Part shown: positions 1 to 10,074 of the stretch, piece after piece
Layout of the letters: each line of letters starts with the position of its first letter
Numbering within the stretch: position 1 is the stretch's first letter
NCBI GenBank assembly: GCA_022497155.1
Contig: MU385713.1
Span: forward strand, 372,001 to 436,000
Source: Whalleya microplaca
Taxonomy: Eukaryota; Ascomycota; Sordariomycetes; Xylariales; Xylariaceae
Reading direction: 5' to 3'
Length of the DNA: 64,000 bases
Program-made: the position numbers and the translations under genes
The notes under the pieces: model-generated
The model's database searches: none
Seen by the model: the letters and a program-made list of their open reading frames with translations, nothing else
Told to the model about the DNA's origin: nothing

Positions 1-620
1 ACACACCAATAAGATAACTCAAAAACTTCCGTGACTTGGTTGGTGCTAACATATATACCCAGTGATACTGACCACCCGATGTTGGTGCCCTACACGGAAC
101 GTTAGTTATGATTGGCTCTTTTGGATTCCCACTCCCAAAGACGATTTTGTACATTGATGCTAGTTCTCCCATACTCGCAAAGACACACAAGGTGCCAATC
201 CAGACGATGATGTAGCCGTAAATAGCACCTGCGTAGCCGCCATTCTCGAATGACTGCAGAAATAGTCTACGGATATAGTTAGGTTTTATTAAGCAACGTG
301 CATAGTGACGAAGAGACATACACAAGTTCTCCCTCCCAAGTGTTCATCACCGTACAGCTAAATCCAAGCATAGACATTAAGGCAAAGTTGCGCTACAAAT
401 ATCAAAAGTTCAACAATCAGCCATGAGTATTAGGGGTAGATGTTCTCACCTTAAGAACAGGCACTTTCCCAAGATGGGAAAGAACTTGATTGTCACGTTC
501 GACAAGTAACTGTGCACGCCTTACTGCTGTTTCAGTTGGGAGCCGCTCAGTGTTAAGCTCAGTGGATATTGCTTCATTTTCATTGCGCTTAAAAGTTTCC
601 ATTTCGTAGTCTTTCGGCAT
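1..620 (-). CDS. APC-family amino acid/choline permease, N-terminal part
   Basis: Plasma-membrane transporter of the fungal amino acid/GABA/choline permease group; the C-terminal part lies beyond the left edge. Exons read from splice signals: 620-450, 392-322, 266-153 and 89 onward, all phase-consistent. After a hydrophilic cytosolic N-terminus of about 57 residues comes a first membrane segment (LGFSCTVMNTWEG), then NGGYAGAIYGYIIVWIGTL, then MAPTSGGQYHWVYM, the signature seen in GABA and choline permeases. The start ATG precedes an acidic tail with no signal peptide, as usual in the family. Family assignment is firm; the substrate cannot be told from this fragment. Confidence 0.85.
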
Positions 621-1915
621 CTTCCCTGTGCTTCTTCGACGTCTGTTTAGGTGGATAAAAAGCTTTAAGAAGTTGTAATTCTATACGTTATTAGTAAGAA
701 TAGAGATATTGAATATGCGCGGCACAAGGACTATCGGAAAGAGATACAACTCTAGAGGAAGCGTTAGCCTGCGTATCCTTGGACAAAACTTCAGCCCTGG
801 AATATCTCTCACTTTCTAACTACACATAAATTACATTGTAACATAATGAAGTATGTTATTCGCACGCATATGCAGCGACATCGGTACCTACTGCCAACGT
901 CCAACGGTCGCGGCAGTCGAAGCCAACCAATCCACATAAGCTTTGTGGCACATCCAAGATTAGCATGTGTGGATTTATGCTTTTCGGATGCTTGCGACGT
1001 CAAAGATAGACAGGCCATGCTACAGGTAGTCACAAATACTCGACAAGGCTAAACGCGTGGAAGTGGTAGTGATTGGGATACTGGATGAACGCATAACATT
1101 GCGACGTAGTCTTGCGCGACCTACTGGATTCGTGACTGGTCCCGAAGATGAATAGGTAACCATGCTTTCCGGTTGGTAACCAACGAACACTAGCTACATG
1201 AACAGCCAGCTTTCTTCACTGCAAGTAGAATGAATCGCCATAGAGATGCATTTGAAGGATTCTCCAATGTCCAAGCCATTCGGCCCGCTTAAAAGTGTGT
1301 TGGTTCACATTACAGCGACGGGGAGGGAAACACAGCATCCAGTGTTACTACAAGTCAGAAAGAATCTCCGCAGTAAGTCCCCAATGCACCTATTATGGCA
1401 GCATGGTGCGCGACTCGTGGGGATTGCCCTACTTTTCCGAGAAAGAATGTGACAATCATCTTTTCGGCTGTCGGCACTAGCATACAGTGGATGGGCACCA
1501 TTCTGCACACGCCGTAGTGAGATTTCAACAAGTGCTCGGTACCTCAGTTGGCTGGCTATTATCCCTGTCACAGTGTCATAAATCAGGAGTCATATTGTGC
1601 ATGAAGGCCATAATGCGGGAATCAGTTCGATTAGGGTGCAACACAGCAACATAACATACAAGATGGGGGTTTATCCATTGTATCCCATTCCAATCAATGG
1701 TAGGTCGAGTCAAGCTTTCGCCAACACCTTACCCCCACACTTTGCTAGATCACTGGAACCAATAATCTTACAAGATACATCGCGGCTCATTTATGTATAT
1801 GATAGGTATTGCAAATACGTACTAAACGAAGTGAAAGCTCAAAAGTCAGCATTATCATTAGAAGAGGAAAAAAGGCTAAGCTTGACTGGAAACTTTGTAC
1901 CTTGGTTCGACTAAG
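621..1915. other. Intergenic, no supported gene
   Basis: Several short overlapping open frames occur on both strands, the longest 105 codons (1597-1914, plus), but none shows a recognisable family, splice pattern or signal. It contains the promoter of the permease and the 3' flank of the membrane protein gene. Confidence 0.5.
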
Positions 1916-3218
1916 TTATTTCTTACTATTTACCTCCAGCGCTGACGACCGTGTAACCCCCCAAGTCCTGACTTGCTTAATGAGTTTTGCTTCGCTAGAG
2001 TGACTTCCAGTTTCCCAATCACCCTTAACATTTACTGTATCAACGGTGACTGAAGCAGTCTGTGTAGAGCTTGCGTGCCCAAGGTTTGACAACTCGTGTG
2101 ATGCGGCATGGGTAGATCTGGACTGGCTTGTAAAGAGAGAACCGCGTTCTCGGCTTTGGCTATATCCAGAGGCAGAGATTGACTTCCCTGTAGCGTTCGC
2201 ACGACGTCGAATATCATCACTCCTAATCAACCCTGACTCCAGACTGTCGAGAAATGGTTTTAAATATGGAGCACAGGCTGCTATAATACCTAGACTTTGG
2301 GCTAACGACATTGAAAGGCTAAGGGACCAGTACCTAAACGTTGCATCTTCGTGGTTCGGTAATTTTTGGGACTCTTGCACCTGCCAAATAATTGCGGCAA
2401 TGGTTCTATTTCTTATTAGTACGTAATTTCGAGATACGCACCCCAAGAGACTTACAGGATCCGGGTGGCAAAGCACGATGAGACCACAACTTTGCGTTTA
2501 AGTCGGGTCTGTAGTTTCCATACTACCGTAATGGAAAACCATATCAGACAAACATCAAGTAAGATGTTCACCACATTGATATAATTCCACATAGACCCTT
2601 GATTTATACAGTCATTCGTAAGAAGACTCCATATTTTTGGAGTATTGCACTGGAACAGCAATATTGGGATTGATGTCAATGCCCAGACGAGCGTGGCCAC
2701 GGTAAGCACCCATGACAGGGCTCTATGGAGAGTGATGGGAGAGATCACTCTGATAAAAAATATGGCGGATAGTTTCGACAGAGCCTGACTCGCTATGAAA
2801 AGTACATTTGCCGCGTAATAAGACTTAAAAGTTAGTATTTGATAGTATTAATACTGAATAGGGAAGGACATACGCACCTTTTGAAAAGCTACAAGGTTGT
2901 CGTTTGAAAGATTTTCGAGATGTTGTCCCAGTCCATTTGCAACTCCAATAGATGTTGCGATTGTTTGTGAGATACTAAAAATCTAGCTATATCAGCATAC
3001 TACGTGATCTTGTAACTTTGACAGATGAGACTTACTAGTGACCCTACAATCATGCTATCATCCATGTGGACCGATTTTGACACCCCCCATTTCGTCCCGA
3101 TCCGGGTGATAACAAGCAGAGAACTGCAAATAAGCAGAAACCAAGATACAATATTGACCACAGCCCCGTGGTTGTCGGGACTGTCTTGTAAAGAGACGTG
3201 CTTATCAGAAGAGTTCAT
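1916..3218 (-). CDS. Fungal rhodopsin-like / PTH11-type 7-TM membrane protein
   Basis: Predicted integral membrane protein of about 381 residues. Exons 3218-3036, 2982-2878, 2823-2456 and 2405-1916 are joined by three introns in consistent phase; the second acceptor (TAGCTAG before ATTTTTAG) was chosen because the downstream AG breaks the frame. Seen: short extracellular N-terminus, membrane segment VVNIVSWFLLICSSLLVITR, the polar VHMDDSMIV stretch typical after TM1, YYAANVLFIASQALSKLSAIFF, a Cys-bearing extracellular loop, LLDVCLIWFSITVVWKLQ, FATRILTIAAIIW and a Ser-rich cytosolic tail of about 110 residues. Related proteins include PTH11-type receptors of pathogenic fungi; ligand and partner are unknown. 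Some members are not receptors, so the role is inference. Confidence 0.8.
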
Positions 3219-4715
3219 TTAGCCTTTAGCATGGTACTCTCTTGTTGTATCTCTCCTAGGTACTGAAGTATATTACTTCTAAAGCGGGGATATATAAAGA
3301 GGCTGCCGGCGGTGACTCCCGTGAATCTACTTGTCAGTTGATGGGGCGGTGATATGCCTAACTGAGGTCGGTGTTACTTCGATACTGGCAGCTCTAGTTT
3401 TATACATATATGATAATCAAGTGTTGCACAGAGGGGTTTAACCATCTGTTAACTTTGACTGAAAAGCGAATTCAATTGTGCAGCAGGTAAAATCAGGTGT
3501 CCGGTACCTAACTGCAATCATATCCGGGGATGATGCATAAAGCTACATAGGCTGTAGGAAAGATTTCGCATAAATGAAAGGAGATGTTACATTGCTTAAG
3601 TACCTGGCTACCTGGGTCAAATGGGGGTCATAGATGCTAATTCAAAGACTACAGTTCCTGCATTGAATGGTCACCCAACTACAGCATTATACTGCCTCGG
3701 ACCGAAAGCGGCATAATGATTGTTGCACATAGAACACCAACGTCACATAATGTATAGAGAGTATATATCCAATTGATAGTAGCAAGCAAGATTAGTAAGA
3801 ACTTTTATGCATTGTGACTCGCATTGGAACCTGTAAGCGATTGGGTACCTAGCTTACTGTTGGCGCGATATGCCAGCTGATGCATTGCCGCAAAACCGAC
3901 GCCGTTATCGCGGCAGCAATAACGCCTGATATATCCCCGCGACATGCATCCATATGTATAAAGAACCAGAGTTGGGTCAGTTGCTTCAGAGTAGACCCAA
4001 CTATTCTCTTGTCCATAAAATGTACATTTTACTGATTACTCGTATGTCATTGGCCCAAAAGCGATGCTGCAGTACTCTCCGGGCCAGGTCTACTTCGCAA
4101 GACGAGTGCGTGCGAGTATCCATGTCAGCCGTAGTAATTTTGCAACTCGTCTTCAAGTGGTCATAAGTGCGGATGTCTGTCCAAAGCGCCACGGTGAGCA
4201 CAGGTGTAAACACCTTGTGCGTAAATTTCTTGACAAGGATTTCCAGGTGTAACTTCGACGACTTGAATTCATCGAGATTCATGATTATAAAATGTATGAA
4301 TAAAAATTTTTTTTCTTTTTCTTTTTCTAATTTATTAGTATTGTCATGATGGTGCCTGGCAAGTTAGATACTATGTTTTGAACCGACACTTTCAACTTTC
4401 TCCTTCGTCATGCACTCGATTTTGTGTATACTATGCACGATACTAAGCTCTACCACCCTATAGACTGTAAAGCTTCTCACCGCACTACTAAATTGACATC
4501 TCGCTTCTACGTACCATTCATTGGGCGTGCTATCACCTGTGGCTAGAAGGCCTGGCATGGCGGACCAGGTATCAAGGGAGCGAAGCCACAAAAGTCAGCT
4601 TGTATCAATTAACTAATCTATATAAGACTAAAGAAAGAGACCCCTTTCTTTGTGTTCGCAATTTAATTCTCCCTGCTTCAATCTTACCTTCCTATCTCTC
4701 ACCATTTTATTGACG
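3219..4715. other. Intergenic, AT-rich, no supported gene
   Basis: No convincing coding structure. A pyrimidine-rich tract (about 4308-4330) and several short shadow frames are present. The end of the interval is the promoter of the acetyltransferase gene. Confidence 0.5.
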
Positions 4716-5504
4716 ATGACCCTAAAGCTCCATGAGCTTACAAACGAGGATGAGTTCAAGTTGGTGGTCGATATAGAGCACGAGGCTTATAGCAATCCTT
4801 TTAATGGCGTATGGGAAATCACAAAAGGTTCCTCCACGGAAGAATGCTGTGCCCGCCAATTTTCATGGCACAGGAACGATTCCAGTAGCCACTGGATCTA
4901 TGTCACCGACGAAGCGAGTGGTGATGTGATTGGTGGGACGCAATGGCATATTCACGAGACAAATCCATACGCTGTGGAGCAGCCAATGCGAACAGCTTAT
5001 TGGTGGCCTGAAGGTATGTTATAACTAGGAGAAAGTGCGACACCGCATGCAGATACTAAGATAGGAGATCTACAAGGTCCAATGAAGCAGATAGGAGACC
5101 AGCTCATCCGTGACTTGAGAATGCATCGCCCTGGCCATATGAGCAAACCACATCTGCGTCAGTCCTGCTTACATTTCTTTCCATGGACTAATTAATTAAT
5201 TCGGATTCCAACAGTGATATCTTATTGCTTTGTTGGTTCTATGCACAGGAATCGAGGCGCCGCAAGCTTGATGTTAAAATGGGGATTGGAAAAAGCAGAC
5301 GATTTAGGCCTGGACACTTTCGTCGAATCCACCGAAGTAGCTCGTAGAACATACGAGAAACATGGATTTAACGTTATTGGTGATCTTGATATGGATGCGC
5401 ATCTAGAGAACCCGAGTGAGGACTTTAATGCTCTGAGAGAAAGGCTTGGTTGTCCAATTCATGGTTGGATTATGAAGAGGGAGGCCCAAAAGAAGCATAA
5501 TTGA
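4716..5504 (+). CDS. GNAT-family N-acetyltransferase
   Basis: Acetyl-CoA-dependent acetyltransferase of about 226 residues. Exons 4716-5013, 5065-5157 and 5215-5504 are phase-consistent. The start at 4716 (MTLKLHELT) was preferred to an upstream in-frame ATG at 4650 because GNAT proteins usually open with a short beta strand of this kind. Visible: substrate half with WIYVTDEASGDVIGGTQW, then the acetyl-CoA motif A around HRNRGAASLMLKWG and the C-terminal ARRTYEKHGFNVIG segment typical of motif B. It lies 179 bp upstream of the MFS gene on the same strand and near the UstYa/precursor pair, so it may act on the cluster product; that is inference. A general small-molecule or protein acetyltransferase is equally possible. 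Confidence 0.82.
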
Positions 5505-5683
5505 CCCCTTACATGTAATCAAAGACACCACAGTGCCAATTACCTTCTTACATAACATACCATAGCACATTGGATGCGTAAAACTGATGTACCAATGCAT
5601 ATTGACACACGCTACTTCACCTAGACCTGCCTTGAGCATGTCTTGAGAATTGAAATTGAGATTCTTCCCATTATATATCCAAG

Positions 5684-7310
5684 ATGATCGAATCGATCGA
5701 GATAACCTCTGAAGATGCCAATCTGAACGATGCGATGGAAGTCACCAATTCAATGGAGAAAGTACATTTACCCTCGACATTACCTAAGTACATTGCTTCA
5801 GGACAAGCGGTTCTTGTTGACTTTGGCGATGAATCCGACATATCAAATCCTCAAAATTGGTCTTCGAAACTAAAATGGTCTCTCATCGTAATGGTATCTA
5901 CTTTGGATTTTGCTGTGCAAGTCTTCCTTGCTCCTGAATTGAAGATGTTCGCTTATCCTTCCATTCTTCAGAACTCTCGCGACAATTATATGTGCGCCTG
6001 TTGCCCCCCAGATTATGGATGAGTTCAAAGAGGAGAAAACCTCATATAGAACTCTCATCGTATCAATCTGGGAACTAGGCGAAATTCTCGGACCGCTCAT
6101 TGTTGCTCCTCTATCTGAGCTTCATGGACGGCTCTACTTTTACCACGCTGGCACTATCCTCTTCATTGTATTCTCCACAGCTTGCGCTTTGAGTACCAAT
6201 ATCCAGATGCTGGTAACATTCCGCTTTTTGAACGGGATGGCAGTTGTATCTACCGCACTCAATCCTAGCATGGTGGGTGATCTCTTCCCAGTTGAGCAGC
6301 GAGGCAGTGCAATGGCAATGGTAGGACTTGCCCCAATGCTTGGACCTGTTGTTGGTCCCATTATAGGAGGTTACATTGGTGATGCACTAGGATGGCGCTG
6401 GTGCTTTTGGCTCATCACTATCATTTGTGGCCTTCTCGAGATATGCTTTCTCGTGTTGTTACGGGAAACGTATGCGGTCCAGATCCTGAAGAGAAAAGCA
6501 AAGCAACTTCGGAAAGAGACACATAACCCTAACATAAAGTCCAAGTACGAAACCGAACATACAGCGCTGCAACTGCTTAAAACTGCCTGTATACGTCCCT
6601 TACTATTACTTTTCACGTCACCCGTCTTGTTTCTTATGTCTCTATACGTCGGTGTTGTCTACGGATATCTCTACCTTGTTATGACAACCATCACAACTGT
6701 CTTCGAAAGTTCTTATCACTTTTCATCAAGTGCCGTCGGCCTCAGCTTTCTGGGGCTCGGTGAGTTCTAGCTTAGACCCTATTCATTTCGTTGCTTGCTG
6801 ATTTTCTCTACGTACTTAGGGTTTGGCTGTGTAATTGGCGTTTTCTTATGCCGTGCCACTCTTGATCTCTGGGTTCGGCGAAAATCCAAAATTAGTCAGA
6901 TGCGACCAGAGCAGCGTCTCCCGCCCGTCATCTTCGGTGGGTTCATTCTTCCTATTGGTCTCTTCATATATGGTTGGACAGCCGAGTTCCAAATTCAGTC
7001 CATGGCGCCAATCATTGCAACTGGAATTCTCGGGGTGGGACTCGTATCTACCACAATCCCGGTGCGAAGTTACTTGGTTGATGCATTCGGAATATATGCC
7101 GCAAGCGCAATTGCAGGTTGCGCTGTGTTTAGAAACGTTGGTGGAACCTTCGTTCCACTCGCGGGACCACCGCTGTACCGACAGCTAGGGCTGGGCTGGG
7201 GAAACTCGACATTGGGTTTCATTGCACTAGCCTTCATACCTGTCCCGCTACTCTTGATGAGATATGGTCAGGCTCTGAGACTGAGGGACAAGCGAAAACT
7301 CGAAGAGTGA
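5684..7310 (+). CDS. MFS transporter (DHA1-like drug/metabolite exporter)
   Basis: Twelve-helix exporter of 503 residues. Exons 5684-5916, 5972-6759 and 6820-7310. The first intron (5917-5971) is read as a GC-AG intron with donor GCAAGT; only this splice keeps frame and restores the helix DFAVTLATIICAPVAPQIM. Further evidence: soluble N-terminus ending NPQNWSSKLKW, a motif A-like SELHGR loop, the ERGSAMAMVG-type region (VEQRGSAMAMVGLAPMLG) and antiporter motif C (GPVVGPIIGGYIG), then a central loop with LRETYA and a second six-helix half. Proton-coupled export is known for the family. Position beside the RiPP precursor and UstYa suggests self-protection or secretion of the cluster product, which is inference. 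Confidence 0.9.
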
Positions 7311-8314
7311 ATACACCTAAATCATGTGATAGTATTAGGTCTAGATCCAAGCCTCAGTGAAATGTCGCATATGAGTGTCTCGCCTGAATGTATACTTTTG
7401 GGGGGTTTATCCTAATTGAGGATATCCTCATGTCAATTTCATTGGATATTATAGTTATTTCATGTACTCTTTCATTCAAACCACCTTGGAAGTCTACAGG
7501 ATGATAGCTGAAATATTGTACCAAGGTTGAGAAATAATTAGGGTAATGTACGCGAATCTATCTCAGTGTCTTCGATAATTTGCACATATATGACATTCGA
7601 TCATGTAAACAACGGAAGCTAAGGTGTATCGTACGGTGTTATGCTACCATGCAGATATCTTCTCGGGGTTATTTGGCTCTTAAGGTTGCGTTGCGTTGCA
7701 TTGCATGTGCGCATGGAAGCGGCGCGGGAGCATCACATACCTACGTACTTAGATGTATGATGCCTGGAATCAATTCTCGCAAGGTATTGCCTGCAACTTG
7801 TGGACATGCATGATTCAAATGTCTTTGTGTAAGGCTGCGAGAAAATACTGTATCTACGTGCAAGTATAGATTAAATCTGTATCGGGTTTTGATACTTAGT
7901 CCAGCATCGGGCTTTAAGACTTAATCCTAGCCTTGCAAGGCTTGAAGGATCCGAATTCCATCCGTGATCAGTCGGCGTACAATGTAACTTCTAGTTAAAT
8001 TTGCAAGATACTGATATTAACTGATATTTCGATTACTGATTGTGGAGGAGATTTTGGGGCCGCGCAAGGCACACAGGGTGTGCGAAGGGGGTAGGTACTA
8101 CGTGAAAAGACCACCAACTTTTCATACCGGGGTAGAGCATAAAAATGGTGTGATAATATTTTTGCGTACCAGGCTATCTAAATCTTTCCCTGAGAGGAAT
8201 CTAGCTATTAATTCACCGGAAACAGGACAAAAACAGTACTCATCTTAACCTAGCCATAAGGGTGCAGCCGAATAAGTAGTACGCTCAACTTTATGTGGAG
8301 CTCTCATTCTACTC
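7311..8314. other. Convergent intergenic region
   Basis: 3' flanks of the MFS gene and the UstYa-like gene, which are transcribed toward each other. No coding frame or repeat worth reporting was seen. Confidence 0.5.
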
Positions 8315-9338
8315 TCAGTCGAACCAACTCCATTTCTTCTCATCTGCAGGCCTCCAATCCTTACCCTTTCTAAAATATTCTCGTACTCTTTCTAATTCAG
8401 GACTACCCTCCGGACAAAATCTCATTCTCGGAAGCTGACTTGGCTGATTATCTTCTAAGGTATGGTTTCCATAGCGATAACAGCCCGGATGAGCAAGCGT
8501 CCATTCTTGTAATGCGTCCCAGCTACGGCATTTACGAAACTGCTGTGAAGCTGTGACATGAGGTGTTGAGCGGTTCGTGACACGAAGAGTGTCGTCTGCT
8601 TGACAGAAGGTATCTGCAAGCATTTGGTCTAAGCAGTGAATAACGTGCGCGGGCTCTATCGAGGGGGGCAAGGATAATCGGTAGTCTCTAAACGCTCGAT
8701 ATACGTTTTTCTGTAAGAAATCTTTAGCATAAAACTGGCTTAAGCATTCCAATATAGCTACCTACAAGGCAATGCAGACTGTGATAAGCGTTCACAAAGT
8801 AGAGGGACTTGTCGGTATCCCAAGGGAATGTAGTGCCTTCAGATAATCCTTTCTCCTTTGCCCATAACTTAGGTACGGCAACAATACCTGAGTCTATGTC
8901 GAGGCGATCCCAAAGATGGTCTCGTACGTCGTCATCAGTGTCGGTGTATCCACTGCTCTGGTTCCAAAACACCTCCACGTCGCCTTCTTTCAGTCCGGCT
9001 AAAGAAGACTATCAGTAATGTCTCTTCAATCCCCTCATGAGGATATAGGCCGTACCGTATTTTGACCGAAGAGTCCAATTATCGTTCTTAGTGTTAGGCG
9101 AGACAGAAAGCGTAAACACGCTAAACTGTAAAATATTCAAAGTAATTGAAAGAATAATCAAGAGTATCAGAACCAGGTTGAACCGAGAAAGTCGAGTGTT
9201 ATCCGTCTTTGTGTTTGGATTGTGTGAGGATTCAAGGTGTTCTATGTCCTCAGTTGATTCTTTACCCGTCAGGGGCTTATATTCGTGCTTTCTAGTCATT
9301 ATGGATAGAGAAGTTTTAATATGTATAGCATTCCTCAT
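8315..9338 (-). CDS. UstYa-like oxidase (DUF3328), RiPP-cyclising enzyme
   Basis: Membrane-anchored protein of about 303 residues (290 if the second ATG at 9299 is used, whose MTRKHEYKPL start looks more typical). Exons 9338-9056, 8998-8766 and 8710-8315; introns of 57 and 55 nt keep phase. One N-terminal membrane helix (FNLVLILLIILSITLNILQF) is followed by the luminal DUF3328 domain with both family-defining HxxHC motifs: HSLHC at the end of exon 2 and HVIHC early in exon 3, about 35 residues apart. Splicing puts KNVYRAFRDY directly after HSLHCL, as in family members. Homologues such as UstYa/UstYb, PhomYa and AprY catalyse oxidative cyclisation of Tyr-containing core peptides. The gene is divergent from a Kex2-type repeat precursor 438 bp away, which supports that role. 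Confidence 0.93.
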
Positions 9339-9776
9339 GTTATTGCAACTAAAAACGATGTGAAAATCGGTTGATTGTCAAGTGATGGTGCAAAAGTTAG
9401 AGGACCGGGTTATCGTGCGATTGCAGATCTTGGCACTCCTCCCTATGGAGCTGACGGTGGTCATATTCTCATATGAAATATGGCACAGAAGAGTGCAGTA
9501 CTCCCTTGTAACACCTTCCTCTTGCATAGGCACCCCACGTTGGTACGGCCAATGGCTTTGTCCAGGCCTAGACGACTGTTCTCAGTTTGAATAATTGCAT
9601 ATTATGTGTTCCTACTTATTGACCCGACTTAGGAAACTGTTTATAACATGTCTTTACATCCACTCGATTTCTAGCTAAACTCCCCAGAATCCAACCATAC
9701 GCTTCGTCAAGCTCAAAATAATCCAATCAATATCACTACAAACACATTTTCTCCAATACAGACTCTAACGCACAAT
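9339..9776. promoter_or_regulatory. Shared divergent promoter of UstYa-like gene and RiPP precursor
   Basis: The 438 bp between the two start codons carries no supported gene. Toward the precursor there is a TTTATAAC element near 9640, about 137 bp upstream of its ATG, then a C/A-rich leader with an ATCCAATCAA (CCAAT) sequence near 9720. Head-to-head arrangement implies coordinated expression of precursor and oxidase. The binding factor cannot be named from the sequence. Confidence 0.5.
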
Positions 9777-10074
9777 ATGCTTATTTTCAAGCCTGTTTTG
9801 CTAGTATGTAGTGTTGTATCGATTGCTACTGCGCTTCCACTGAGTAAGTTGAATACTGAGTATTCCCACAGAAAAAGAACTCTGCAATTCCAGTCGGACC
9901 CTCATAAATTAACTATTATCTCAAGATACAGTGATTGACGGCCCCACACTCTTTATCAAGAGGGACGAAGACAACTATTTCGAGCCAGGAAGCTTTGCTA
10001 GGAGGGACGAAGAAACCTACTTTGAGCCTGGAAGCTTTGCGAAGCGGGACGCAATTGTAGAGTCACCGATCTGA
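9777..10074 (+). CDS. Dikaritin-type RiPP precursor peptide with two Kex2-bounded repeats
   Basis: Secreted precursor of 69 residues in two exons, 9777-9843 and 9932-10074, with a canonical GTAAGT...ACAG intron of 88 nt. Exon 1 encodes 22 residues that are essentially the signal peptide (hydrophobic core LLVCSVVSIATAL). Exon 2 gives a short spacer, then KR, a 14-residue unit ending RR, a second unit ending KR, and an 8-residue tail. Both units read DE-x-x-YFEPGSFA-basic-Arg; only positions 3, 4 and 13 vary. Ustiloxin, phomopsin and asperipin precursors share the layout of signal peptide, acidic lead, Tyr-containing core and dibasic site. The neighbouring UstYa-like gene makes this reading much stronger than a pheromone or generic secreted repeat. 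The core is probably YFEPGSF or a part of it (inference). Confidence 0.88.
9964..10047 (+). repeat. Two tandem 42 bp coding repeats (RiPP core units)
   Basis: Units 9964-10005 and 10006-10047 encode DEDNYFEPGSFARR and DEETYFEPGSFAKR. The YFEPGSFA block is identical in protein but differs at four synonymous third positions (TAT/TAC, TTC/TTT, CCA/CCT, GCT/GCG), so the peptide has been conserved after duplication. Confidence 0.92.

Noticed and set aside
1597..1914. 105-codon plus-strand frame
   Set aside because: No family, signal, intron or promoter feature; it ends just before the 3' end of the antisense membrane protein gene.
9777..10074. Alpha-type mating pheromone precursor
   Set aside because: Repeats with KR sites fit, but the units lack the Trp-Cys and Gly-Gln-Pro features of alpha pheromones, and the divergent UstYa-like neighbour explains the peptide better.
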